DNA of 64,000 nucleotides from Natronococcus sp. A-GB1 (GTDB taxonomy: Archaea; Halobacteriota; Halobacteria; Halobacteriales; Natrialbaceae): contig NZ_JARUKW010000015.1 of assembly GCF_029688845.1 (NCBI RefSeq), positions 1-64,000 of the forward strand, read 5' to 3'. Below are positions 14,041-21,231 of the stretch, piece after piece; position 1 is the stretch's first letter; each line of letters opens with the position of its first letter. Position numbers and translations under genes: made by a program. The notes under the pieces were generated by a model, which did not search any database, was not told the DNA's origin, and saw only the letters and a list, made by a program, of their open reading frames with translations.

Positions 14041-15015
14041 ATGGATTGCAACCGGTGTGAGGAGGAGGCGATCATGCACGCCGCCTATTCGGGGGCACAC
14101 CTCTGCGAGCACCACTTCAGGGAATCGGTCGAGAAGCGGGTGCGCCGACGGGTTCGCCGGGACGACCTCGTTCCACACGACGTGACACCCGACGATCCGT
14201 TGACGTGGGTCGTCGGCCTCTCGGGCGGAAAGGACAGCGTCGTGCTCACGCGAATCCTCCACGAGACGTTCGCCGAGGATCCACGCATCGAACTCGTCGG
14301 GCTGACGATCCACGAAGGGATCGAGGGCTACCGCGACAAGAGCCTCGAGGCCTGCGTCGACCTCGCCGACGAACTCGACATTCGCCACGAGGTCGTCAGC
14401 TACGAGGAGGAGTTCGGAATTCGAATGGACGACGTCGTCGAGGACGACCCCGAGAACATGGCGGCCTGTGCCTACTGTGGAGTCTTCCGGCGGGATCTGC
14501 TCTCGACGTACGCCGAGGAACTCGAGGCCGACCTGCTGCTGACGGGCCACAATCTCGACGACGAGGCCCAGACCGCGCTGATGAACTTCCTCGAGGGTGA
14601 CGTCGCCCAGATGGCCAAACACTTCGACGCGAGTCTGGGACCGCTCTCCGAGCGCGGCGAGCAGGAGGAGTTCGTCCCGCGAGCGAAGCCGCTGCGCGAT
14701 GTTCCAGAAAAAGAGGTTGCGCTGTACGCCCACGTCGAGGACCTCCCCGCTCACATCACGGAGTGTCCCCACGCCAGCGAGGCCTACCGCGGCGAGATCC
14801 AGCAGCTCCTGTACGATCTCGAGGAGAACCACCCCGGAACCCGCCACTCGATTCTCTCGGGGTACGAGGAGCTGGCCGGCATCGTCGCGGACGACCGCGC
14901 AGGCGAGGCTGAGGACGACGGCGACGGTCCCGACCTCCGGGAGTGCGCCGAGTGTGGCTCGACGACGACGCGGGAGGTCTGTCGGAAGTGCGGACTGCTC
15001 GAGTCGCTGGCCTGA
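14041..15015 (+). CDS. ncsA: tRNA 2-thiolation ATPase (TtuA/Ncs6/CTU1 family)
   Basis: A 324-residue PP-loop enzyme. The N-terminal zinc finger CNRCEEEAIMH...CEHHF is followed by the PP-loop VVGLSGGKDSVVL (about residues 57-69), CAYCGVFRRDLL with catalytic/iron-sulfur cysteines, TGHNLDDEAQTALMNFLEGD, and a C-terminal zinc ribbon CAECGSTTTREVCRKCG. The enzyme adenylates U34 or U54 of tRNA and inserts sulfur supplied by a ubiquitin-like SAMP protein. In Haloferax volcanii this gene neighbours ftsZ2, and the same order holds here, convergent with ftsZ2. Confidence 0.92.
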   Translation: MDCNRCEEEAIMHAAYSGAHLCEHHFRESVEKRVRRRVRRDDLVPHDVTPDDPLTWVVGLSGGKDSVVLTRILHETFAEDPRIELVGLTIHEGIEGYRDKSLEACVDLADELDIRHEVVSYEEEFGIRMDDVVEDDPENMAACAYCGVFRRDLLSTYAEELEADLLLTGHNLDDEAQTALMNFLEGDVAQMAKHFDASLGPLSERGEQEEFVPRAKPLRDVPEKEVALYAHVEDLPAHITECPHASEAYRGEIQQLLYDLEENHPGTRHSILSGYEELAGIVADDRAGEAEDDGDGPDLRECAECGSTTTREVCRKCGLLESLA

Positions 15016-15346
15016 GGCCGTAAGACGCGACATCGTTCGCGCCACGAGTTACACCAGTCGAATCCCACCTCGAGCGGCGAACCGCTCGAATCCGGCGTCG
15101 TCACTCGAGGCGGTTGTTCTCCGAGAAGCGATACCCGGCGACCGGCTGGTGTGGTGTGGTGTGTCGGTTGCCGGCGCGGGGTCGCGTCGTATCGTGTCAA
15201 TCGTGGCGGCGGCCGAGCCGTGGTGTGTCAGACGGCCGTCGCGTGGTGTGTCGATCGCAAACGCGACCGAACCGTGGTGTGTCGGTGTCGGTCCGGTCGC
15301 GCGTGGTCAGCGGGATCCGCTCGTGGTGTGTCAGGAGTGTGCCCGA
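15016..15346. repeat. Intergenic array of GTGGTGTGTC motifs between ncsA and ftsZ2
   Basis: A 331-base gene-free spacer between convergent genes. The 10-mer GTGGTGTGTC occurs perfectly five times, starting at 15156, 15220, 15243, 15274 and 15323, plus a degenerate GTGGTCAG at 15303. The unit spacing is irregular (64, 23, 31, 49). It lies beyond the stop codons of both genes, so transcription termination or 3'-end processing is the simplest idea. Confidence 0.6.
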
Positions 15347-16519
15347 CTACCGGATAACGTCGACGCCGTTCTGGCGCTCGAGTTCGTTCCGGCCGCCGTC
15401 GCTCTTCGCACCGTGTTTGAGGTTGTTGCTCGCGTCGAAGTCGCCGTCGCCGGCGCCCTCGATGCTGGCACGGGAGCGGTCGGCCTGCTTCTGGGTCGAC
15501 GGGCCGAGCACCTGGGCGCTCTGGACACCGGTCATGATCGCCATGACCCGCACCTTGCCCTTGTAGTTCTCCTGGATCCGGGCGCCCCAGATCACGTTCG
15601 CCGAGGCCTCGAGGCGCTCGGTGATGTTGTCGGCGATCCCCTCGGCCTCTTTTAGCGTGAGGTCGGGGCCGCCGGTGATGTGGACGAGTCCGCCAGAGGC
15701 GCCGCGGTAGTCGACGTCCAGTAGCGGGTGGTTCATCGCGTCCTTGACGACCTCGTCGGTCTTGTTCTTGTCCTGGGTCTCGCCGACCAACATCACGGCG
15801 ACGCCGCCCTGATTCATGATCGTGGACATGTCCGCGTAGTCCAGGTTGATCAGCGACGGCTGAGTGATCGTCTCCGAGATCCCCTTGACGGTCTCGGCGA
15901 TGATCTGGTCCATCACCGAGAACGCCTTGCCGATCGGGAGGTTCGGGACGTAGTCGAGCAGTCGGTTGTTGTCGAGCACGATGATCGAGTCGGCCTCGTT
16001 GCGAAGCTTCTCGAGGCCCTCCTCGGCTTTTACCGTGCGGGCGCGCTCGACGTTGAACGGCGTCGAGACCATCCCGACGACGATCGCACCCTGCTCCTTG
16101 GCGATCTTCGAGACGACGGGGGCGGCACCGGTACCGGTTCCGCCACCCATGCCCGCCGTGACGAACACGAGGTCCGCGTCGCCGAGCACTTCCTTGATCG
16201 TGCCCTGGGCCATCTCGGTCGCGCGTTCGCCCATCGACGGATCGCCGCCGGCGCCGAGCCCGTTGGTGAGCGACTTGCCCACCAGGATCTTCGTGTCGGC
16301 CTCGATCATCTTCAGGTGCTGTTTGTCCGTGTTTATAGCGACGGTCTCGGCGCCGTCGACGCCGATGTTGTACAGCCGGTTGATGGTGTTGTTGCCGGCG
16401 CCGCCACAGCCGACGATCACGATTCGGGGCTCCCCGAACTCGTCACCGTCCATCTCGGCCTCCATCTCGCGGGCCTCCTCCTCGGCGTTGTCGAGTGCGT
16501 CCTGGACGATATCCTGCAT
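15347..16519 (-). CDS. ftsZ2: Cell division protein FtsZ2
   Basis: A 390-residue tubulin-superfamily GTPase that forms the constriction ring at mid-cell. The GTP loop [12 protein letters not shown] is at about residues 123-134, the T7/synergy loop [15 protein letters not shown] follows, and nucleotide-contact [13 protein letters not shown] is near 38. The C-terminal tail is acidic and ends ENGVDVIR-like (QNGVDVIR), the peptide typical of haloarchaeal FtsZ. The start [22 protein letters not shown] and the neighbours (ncsA on one side, cdrS on the other) identify it as FtsZ2 rather than FtsZ1. It begins 2 nt after the cdrS stop, so the two form one transcript. ATG 16519 chosen; longer readings run through cdrS. 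Confidence 0.95.
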   Translation of the reverse strand: MQDIVQDALDNAEEEAREMEAEMDGDEFGEPRIVIVGCGGAGNNTINRLYNIGVDGAETVAINTDKQHLKMIEADTKILVGKSLTNGLGAGGDPSMGERATEMAQGTIKEVLGDADLVFVTAGMGGGTGTGAAPVVSKIAKEQGAIVVGMVSTPFNVERARTVKAEEGLEKLRNEADSIIVLDNNRLLDYVPNLPIGKAFSVMDQIIAETVKGISETITQPSLINLDYADMSTIMNQGGVAVMLVGETQDKNKTDEVVKDAMNHPLLDVDYRGASGGLVHITGGPDLTLKEAEGIADNITERLEASANVIWGARIQENYKGKVRVMAIMTGVQSAQVLGPSTQKQADRSRASIEGAGDGDFDASNNLKHGAKSDGGRNELERQNGVDVIR

Positions 16520-16521
16520 CG

Positions 16522-16701
16522 TTACACCTTGGCCCAGTTGCGTTTGCCGGTCTGTTCGGTCCGACCGTCGGACTGTTCGTTGACCATCTCGCGGACGGCC
16601 GAGCGGATCGCCTCGCTCCGATTCGGGAACTCGCCCGAATCGACTAACTGTTCGACCTCCTCGATCTGCTGTTTCGGGATTCGCAGTGTCACACGCTCCA
16701 T
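16522..16701 (-). CDS. cdrS: Ribbon-helix-helix regulator CdrS
   Basis: A 59-residue ribbon-helix-helix protein starting [20 protein letters not shown]. The beta-strand RVTLRI and helices [12 protein letters not shown] and [13 protein letters not shown] are the MetJ/Arc fold, which binds DNA as a dimer. In Halobacterium salinarum and Haloferax, CdrS (cell division regulator, short) is encoded immediately before ftsZ2 and controls cell division. Here the gene order and 2-nt junction with ftsZ2 are the same. ATG 16701 is preferred over an earlier start because the strand begins there. The upstream GTAAGAC sites probably regulate it. Confidence 0.9.
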   Translation of the reverse strand: MERVTLRIPKQQIEEVEQLVDSGEFPNRSEAIRSAVREMVNEQSDGRTEQTGKRNWAKV

Positions 16702-16721
16702 TGTTGTATTCCCCGTTGGGG

Positions 16722-16762
16722 GTAAGACGGTGTGCGCCCCTGTCAGACGCACGGTGTCTTAC
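16722..16762. promoter_or_regulatory. Distal GTAAGAC/GTCTTAC operator pair before cdrS-ftsZ2
   Basis: GTAAGAC (16722-16728) and GTCTTAC (16756-16762) are inverted 7-mers 27 nt apart. Two further 7-mers of the same sequence lie at 16810-16827. They sit directly upstream of the cdrS start (16701). Confidence 0.6.
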
Positions 16763-16769
16763 ACCCAAT

Positions 16770-16787
16770 CCGCCCGACATCGGGCGG
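16770..16787. other. Perfect GC hairpin between cdrL and cdrS
   Basis: CCGCCCGA-CA-TCGGGCGG, 8-bp arms with a 2-nt loop, between the two operator pairs. It may terminate cdrL transcription or form an additional protein-binding site; it lies in the leader of the cdrS-ftsZ2 transcript if the promoter is upstream of it. Confidence 0.45.
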
Positions 16788-16809
16788 TTTCCGGCGTTCG
16801 CCGGCTGGT

Positions 16810-16827
16810 GTAAGACAACCGTCTTAC
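16810..16827. promoter_or_regulatory. Proximal palindromic operator GTAAGAC-AACC-GTCTTAC
   Basis: Perfect 7-bp inverted repeat with a 4-nt spacer in the region between cdrL and cdrS. Same 7-mer as the distal pair; the compact palindrome suits a ribbon-helix-helix dimer such as CdrL or CdrS. Binding is inferred. Confidence 0.65.
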
Positions 16828-16900
16828 GCGACTAAATGCGAGACTGTCGAAGACATTAAAACTTTCGTCCGACACGAGATTCTGTGTATTACACGAGCCC

Positions 16901-17422
16901 TTATGTGGAGTCAAGAACGTCGGCGGCCGGTGTCCGACGGCCACAGCCCGGACAGAACGACCAGTCCGAACGGAGTTCGTCCCCGCAGTCACAGAACAGC
17001 CGTCGGGCGGTTTTCTCGCCGCAGTTGGGACAGTAGACGTGATCGGGATCGACCACCTCACCACACTGTGCACAGTTGGATTTGGAGCCGCGGTCGGCGT
17101 CGGAATCGGTGTCCGACACCGCCGACACGCGGGCGTCGGTGGTGTTACGCGCGCCGTCCTCGAGCGAGATCGTCACGTTGACGTCCTGTCCACGCTCCGC
17201 CGGGCGCTGGGCCCGGAGCTCGGCGAGTCGCTCCGTGAGGAGGTCGTCGACGCGCTCGCGGACGAGGTCGTCGATCGCCGTCTCGCCCGTTCGATCGGGC
17301 GAGTCCGACGATCCCTCGAGGTGCGCTCGCAGGGCCTCGCGCATGACCTCGCTCTTGGAGGCCTCGAGTTCCTCGAGGCGGGCGACGAGGTCGTCGTCCG
17401 CGCGGAACGTGATCTTGCTCAT
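16901..17422 (-). CDS. cdrL: Ribbon-helix-helix/double zinc ribbon regulator CdrL
   Basis: 173 residues. The N-terminal ribbon-helix-helix is at about residues 1-38 (MSKITFRADDDLVARLEELE, KSEVMREALRAHL). The middle is a charged linker, and the C-terminus has eight cysteines (117, 120, 131, 134, 144, 146, 157, 160), a double zinc ribbon. This matches CdrL (cell division regulator, long), the upstream partner of cdrS-ftsZ2 in haloarchaea, reported to regulate that operon. Here cdrL precedes cdrS on the same strand with a 199-base gap filled with GTAAGAC operators. Its own promoter has TATATC at 17451-17456, about 30 nt before the ATG, so the transcript is leaderless. Confidence 0.88.
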   Translation of the reverse strand: MSKITFRADDDLVARLEELEASKSEVMREALRAHLEGSSDSPDRTGETAIDDLVRERVDDLLTERLAELRAQRPAERGQDVNVTISLEDGARNTTDARVSAVSDTDSDADRGSKSNCAQCGEVVDPDHVYCPNCGEKTARRLFCDCGDELRSDWSFCPGCGRRTPAADVLDST

Positions 17423-17534
17423 CCTCTCGAGCGATCCTTGTCATCCCACCTATATCAATTATCTGGTCATCGCGGACGAATCCGTCCCGAATGATAACCC
17501 TTATGTCTCCCTCGGGGACTACGTTGAGATGCGC

Positions 17535-17608
17535 CCGCCCTTAGCTCAGACTGGTAGAGCAGTCGACTGTAGATCGACTTGCCCCCCGTTCAAATCGGGG
17601 AGGGCGGA
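17535..17608 (+). tRNA. tRNA-Tyr (anticodon GTA)
   Basis: The cloverleaf can be folded by eye: acceptor CCGCCCT pairs with AGGGCGG (discriminator A, no encoded CCA); D stem GCTC/GAGC; anticodon stem GTCGA/TCGAC around CTGTAGA (anticodon GTA); T stem CCCCG/CGGGG with loop TTCAAAT. No intron. Its 3' half is repeated several times downstream, marking it as an integration target. Confidence 0.95.
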
Positions 17609-17619
17609 CTGGTTTTCCG
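17586..17619 (+). repeat. tRNA-Tyr 3' end, reference copy of the att-like direct repeat
   Basis: 34 bases covering the T arm, acceptor 3' strand and 11 bases past the tRNA. An identical 34-base copy lies at 17730-17763, 144 bases on. A direct repeat of a tRNA 3' end is the classical footprint of tyrosine-integrase insertion. Confidence 0.8.
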
Positions 17620-18052
17620 CGAACCGTCGAACGGAGTGAGACCGTGAGTGGAAAACACGTCCAACCGAGCCGATTTTGAGCCTGGAAGTCACAGCCCGCG
17701 CAGCGAAGCGAGCAGGAGAATGTCTTCCTCCGTTCAAATCGGGGAGGGCGGACTGGTTTTCCGGTTGATTCGTAGCTGACTGTAGATCGACTTGTCCCCC
17801 GTCCTCGTGAGCGAAGCGAACGAAGGCTCGAAAGTTACAGCCGAGCGCGCAGCGAAGCGAGCATCCGGGACTGTCTCGGCGAGTTCAAATCGGAGGGCGG
17901 ATCTGCTTCCAACCGATTTACAGTAGACAGTCCGTCGGCTGATTACACCACGTTCGAGCCGGCTGTCTGAGGATCTATTTCCTCGAAGTCGGACAAGGAA
18001 TCCGGAGTTGAACTGGCAACCAGTCGGTGTCCGCGCTGTGGGGCCCCGCTGG
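17609..18052. repeat. Gene-free stretch with three partial tRNA-Tyr copies
   Basis: 444 bases without a gene. 17730-17763 is an exact copy of the tRNA 3' end. 17778-17794 is an exact copy of 17 bases of the anticodon arm (tRNA 17565-17581), followed by TCCCCCGT. 17883-17901 copies the T arm and acceptor end with a 2-base deletion. The first and third are preceded by a shared sequence containing GCGCAGCGAAGCGAGCA. The pattern suggests repeated insertion and excision events at the tRNA. Confidence 0.75.
17833..17901 (+). repeat. tRNA-Tyr-derived module D (left of APH/HAD pair)
   Basis: About 69 bases ending in GTTCAAATCGGAGGGCGGA. A closely related module lies at 19832-19902, so the APH-like/HAD gene pair is bracketed by direct repeats. 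Confidence 0.65.
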
Positions 18053-19036
18053 TCACCCTCGTTCGGTCCGTTCGTCCGACACCACGTCCACCAGTGCGTC
18101 CCGATGAAACGCGAGGGCCGCTGCCCTCCCGACGGGGGGGTACCGCGGGTTAGTGACGACGCCAGCGGAGTCCACGGCACTCTCGGCGATGGCAGCGGCA
18201 CGATGTGCCGGATGGACCGATGGGTAGGGTCTGACAGCTGTGTATCCGTCCTCGAACGCCTGCCGGAGTGGACCGGGATCGTCGACGTACCAGTCAGCCA
18301 TGAGGTACTCGGATTTCGCCACGGAGAGCGCTGGCGGGGCCGCGAGTGGCGCTTCCCAGTCCAGCACGGCCGTGACCGACCCGTCGGCGACGAGCGCGTT
18401 GCCGGGACGAAAGTCCCAGGGGAACAGTCGCGCGGTGGGGGCCGCTTCGGCCGGTGAGTCCTTGAACAGCGCACGCAGGTCGTCACACACCGGATCGAAC
18501 GCCTCCGGAAGCCGCTCGACAGCCCGGAGACCGTACTGCCGGAACCACGACGGCCAGTCGCCGTGGCCCGGCGTGAACACCCCGTCCGAGAGGACGAGCC
18601 GTCCGTAGCCGTCGAACTCGAACGCCTCGTGCAACCGACCGAGCGCTTTCCCGAACCAGGAGGCGAGTTCGTGTCGCGTCTCCGCGTCGACCGCCGTAAA
18701 CCGTTCGTGAAGATCCGCCCCACCCACGAATGCCGTAAGTATGTACGCAACGCCGTCATGCGAGCCTGTCGCGAGTACCGGCGGAACGGGGACGAACGTG
18801 CGCTCCATGATCTCGCCCAGCAGTGCTGCCTCCGTCCGGAGCCACGTCGGCTCCTCGCAGACCTGTACCACGACGGGATCGCGCTCGGCAAAGCTGGCGA
18901 TAGCAGTCCGCTTGCGGTTGCCGCGATGGATCAGTTCGATGTCGATCGCCGGTTCGTCGATGGTGGCGAGCGCGGCGTCGCCCGCGGCGCGGAGCGGTTC
19001 GACCTCGAACACGTTCCCCAGTTGCGTGTTAGGCAT
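18053..19036 (-). CDS. Aminoglycoside phosphotransferase (APH)-family kinase-like protein
   Basis: A 327-residue protein of the APH/choline-kinase fold. The N-terminal lobe has an IELIHRGNRKRTAIASF strand and ERDPVVVQV. The catalytic segment is LFPWDFRPGNALVADG, where the usual H-G-D-x-x-x-x-N appears as P-W-D-F-R-P-G-N (Asp and Asn kept, His replaced). VTAVLDWE is the metal-binding D-x-D/E segment. Such proteins phosphorylate small hydroxyl compounds; resistance need not be implied. It is downstream of a HAD phosphatase with an 8-nt overlap (19029-19036), so they are one operon. The pair sits between tRNA-Tyr-derived repeats. Confidence 0.82.
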   Translation of the reverse strand: MPNTQLGNVFEVEPLRAAGDAALATIDEPAIDIELIHRGNRKRTAIASFAERDPVVVQVCEEPTWLRTEAALLGEIMERTFVPVPPVLATGSHDGVAYILTAFVGGADLHERFTAVDAETRHELASWFGKALGRLHEAFEFDGYGRLVLSDGVFTPGHGDWPSWFRQYGLRAVERLPEAFDPVCDDLRALFKDSPAEAAPTARLFPWDFRPGNALVADGSVTAVLDWEAPLAAPPALSVAKSEYLMADWYVDDPGPLRQAFEDGYTAVRPYPSVHPAHRAAAIAESAVDSAGVVTNPRYPPVGRAAALAFHRDALVDVVSDERTERG

Positions 19037-19703
19037 CGTCTCTCCTCAGAATGGACGGTACGTCGCTCAGCGATTCGAGAACGTACTCCGGATCGTACGC
19101 ACCGACGGGTGTCTCGCCGCGCAGCCACGCGGCGGCGAGTCCGGCGTTCTGTGCCCCGGCAACGTCGTACTCCAGCGTGTTGCCGACGTAGAGTGTGCGG
19201 TCGGGTGTCACATCGAGCTCCGCGAGCGCGCGCTCGAACGGCAGGGTATGTGGTTTCGATCGCGGAAGCTCCGCGGCACAGACTACCGTATCGAACCGAT
19301 CGCCGATACCGAGCGCGTCGAGTTTGGTTCGTTGGCTGTCCGTCGATCCGTTCGTGACGACGCCGACCGTCCCGATCGCGGCCGCGGCGTCGAGCGCTTC
19401 GACAGCACCGGGGAGCAACGCGACATCGCTGTCGTCGATGACCGAGACCAGTTCGCGGGCGAGCGCGAGCACGTCCGCGTCGGATCGGTCGTACCGGGCG
19501 GCGACCCGGGCGAACCCGGCTCCGTAGTAGCCAATCGGGTCGTCGTGGTCCGGCGGTCCGGAAAGCGCCGTCCAGAGGTCGCCGGGGTCGCCGAAGGGTT
19601 CCTCGCTGGCCCGCTGGAAAACCCGTTCGTACATTGCCTCGGTATCCTGCGTACGACGGCAGAGCGTCCCGTCGAGATCGAACAGGACGGCGTCGAAGTT
19701 CAT
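19029..19703 (-). CDS. HAD-superfamily hydrolase (phosphoglycolate phosphatase-like)
   Basis: 224 residues from ATG 19703. All four HAD motifs are visible: FDLDGTL with nucleophile Asp near residue 9, VVTNGST (motif II), RSKPHTLPF with the Lys (motif III), and YVGNTLEYDVAGAQNAG (motif IV, with N-T-L-E-Y-D instead of G-D-x-x-x-D). A helical cap lies between motifs I and II. Small phosphate-ester substrate unknown. It is first in a two-gene operon with the APH-like kinase; a kinase/phosphatase pair acting on the same metabolite is a possible reading. Confidence 0.85.
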   Translation of the reverse strand: MNFDAVLFDLDGTLCRRTQDTEAMYERVFQRASEEPFGDPGDLWTALSGPPDHDDPIGYYGAGFARVAARYDRSDADVLALARELVSVIDDSDVALLPGAVEALDAAAAIGTVGVVTNGSTDSQRTKLDALGIGDRFDTVVCAAELPRSKPHTLPFERALAELDVTPDRTLYVGNTLEYDVAGAQNAGLAAAWLRGETPVGAYDPEYVLESLSDVPSILRRDDA

Positions 19704-20115
19704 CACGATCGGGAGTTAGTCCCGTCAGTCAAAAACCCCGCGTCGGGAGTAAGACGAGGATAGGTTCGTTACCTGCCGAAAATCGGGGGAGATGTGTTTT
19801 ACAGATCCGATCGACGTAATTTGAACGGACGAGTCACAGCCCGGAAGCGCAGCGAAGCGACCATCCAGGACTGTCCCGGCGAGTTCAGATCTGAGAGGGC
19901 GAATTTTTACGACCAACTCGAGTGAGGACCGCAGCGATCCGATTACCGAACCGAATGGTTTGTGGAAAATCGTTATATATAGAGACGTCGAACTGTAGTC
20001 GGGGTAGGTGGTGGTGACGGTTTCCCGGCGGAGTGGAAACCGAGGCGGAGTCGAGCTGGACGGCCCCGCCCTCGCCGGCCGGCCGTTTTTGTCCGGGCTC
20101 GTCGTACGACCGCGC
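19704..20115. other. Gene-free region with tRNA-derived remnant and strong TATA element
   Basis: 412 bases without a credible gene. It contains the tRNA-Tyr-derived module at 19832-19902 and a strong TATATATAG at about 19973-19982. No start codon lies at the leaderless distance except a GTG at 20008, which would add an unusual leader to the next protein; an RNA product is possible. Confidence 0.5.
19832..19902 (+). repeat. tRNA-Tyr-derived module E (right of APH/HAD pair)
   Basis: About 71 bases closely matching 17833-17901: CAGCGAAGCGA, then CCAGGACTGTCCCGGCGAG, then GTTCAGATCTGAGAGGGCGA, a diverged copy of the tRNA T arm and acceptor end. Older than the 34-base perfect copy judging by its changes. 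Confidence 0.6.
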
Positions 20116-20502
20116 ATGAGCGAAGACGGACCGAGTCGCGACCGCGCACAGGATCGGGCCGAACAGCGCAAATCCGAACGGGCCGACGAGGCCGAGTCGA
20201 TCCTCGAGACGGTCGAGCGCAACCTGGGCTCGCTCGAGTACCCCGTCTCGAGCGAGGAGCTCGCGACCGAATACGGAAGCGAGCCGATCGACATGCCCAA
20301 CGAGACGGAGTCGCTCGGCAGCGTCTTCGACCGGCTGGCCGGCGAGCAGTACGACTCGCCCGAGGAGGTTCGCGAGGCCGTCTACGGCGAACTCACCGGC
20401 GAGGCCGGCGACGCCCGCGAGGCCAACCCCGAACGCGACCTCGAGGGGCTCGACGAGGAGGGGCAGGGATCGGTTAGCGAGAGCGGCGGCGACGCCCTCT
20501 GA
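20116..20502 (+). CDS. DUF5789 family small acidic protein
   Basis: 128 residues starting MSEDGPSRDRAQDRAEQ. The central part LGSLEYPVSSEELATEYGSEPIDMPNETESLGSVFDRL (quoted in pieces: LGSLEYPVSSEEL, IDMPNETESLGSVFDRL) is the conserved core of this haloarchaeal family. A following YDSPEEVREAVYGEL helix and a low-complexity acidic tail complete it. Function unknown; the acceptance of this family is from memory of similar haloarchaeal proteins. It lies 66 nt before an aIF2-beta-like gene on the same strand. ATG 20116 is preferred over an upstream GTG at 20008. Confidence 0.78.
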   Translation: MSEDGPSRDRAQDRAEQRKSERADEAESILETVERNLGSLEYPVSSEELATEYGSEPIDMPNETESLGSVFDRLAGEQYDSPEEVREAVYGELTGEAGDAREANPERDLEGLDEEGQGSVSESGGDAL

Positions 20503-20568
20503 GCGTCCGATTCGGCCGCGGGCGCCGAGAGCAGAACGGATTTACGTCAGCGACGTTTGGACTCGAGT

Positions 20569-21180
20569 ATGGATTACGAATCGAGTCTCGACCGTGCGAT
20601 GGACGAGGTTCCGGATATCGGCGGCGACGAGAGTCGACTGGAGATTCCGGACCCCCACGCCCAGAAGGACGGTGCGTTTACGCGGTTTACGAACCTCGGC
20701 GATATCGCCGACGTCCTCTCGCGCGAGGACGAACACCTTCACCGGTTCGTCCAGCGCGAACTGGGGACCAGCGGCAAGTTCGAGAGCGGCCGCGGCCGGT
20801 ACAACGGGACCTTCTCCGAGCAGGACTTCAGCGCGGCGGTCGACGCCTACGTCGACGAGTACGTGCTCTGTTCGGAGTGTGGCCTGCCCGACACCCGCCT
20901 CGTCCGGGAGAACCGCACCCCGATGCTTCGCTGTGACGCCTGCGGTGCGTTCCGCCCGGTGACCAAGCGCTCGACGAGCAGCCAGCAGCAACAACAGGCC
21001 GACGCCGTCGAGGAAGGCCAGACCTACACCGTCGAGATCACCGGCACGGGCCGGAAGGGCGACGGCGTCGCGGAGAAGGGCAACTACACGATCTTCGTCC
21101 CTGGCGCCGAAGAGGGCGACGTCGTCGACATCTACATCAAGAACATCTCCGGCAACCTGGCGTTCGCTCGGATCGACTGA
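20569..21180 (+). CDS. Translation initiation factor aIF2 beta-like protein with TRAM domain
   Basis: 203 residues. Residues ~1-135 are aIF2-beta: an N-terminal helix (SLDRAMDEVPDI), the core around ISREDEHLHRFVQRELGTSG-like (VLSREDEHLHRFVQREL), and a zinc ribbon CSECGLPDTRLV...LRCDACGAFRPV. Residues ~143-203 are a TRAM domain (EGQTYTVEITGTGRKGDGVA, IFVPGAEEGDVVDIYI), an RNA-binding beta-barrel. aIF2 carries initiator tRNA to the small ribosomal subunit. The TRAM fusion makes this longer than the canonical ~135-residue subunit and indicates the second aIF2-beta type found in haloarchaea. ATG 20569 chosen over 20557. Confidence 0.88.
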   Translation: MDYESSLDRAMDEVPDIGGDESRLEIPDPHAQKDGAFTRFTNLGDIADVLSREDEHLHRFVQRELGTSGKFESGRGRYNGTFSEQDFSAAVDAYVDEYVLCSECGLPDTRLVRENRTPMLRCDACGAFRPVTKRSTSSQQQQQADAVEEGQTYTVEITGTGRKGDGVAEKGNYTIFVPGAEEGDVVDIYIKNISGNLAFARID

Positions 21181-21231
21181 GTCGTCACCGTCGCCTGAAC
21201 GCTTTTGCCGTCGCTCCCACCTTGCTGTAGT

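Noticed and set aside
15150-15335. CRISPR array reading of the GTGGTGTGTC repeats
   Set aside because: The repeat is only 10 bases, spacing is irregular (23-64) and there are no cas genes.
18008-18457. Plus-strand frame over the end of the APH-like gene
   Set aside because: Antisense to a protein with catalytic motifs; no motif of its own.
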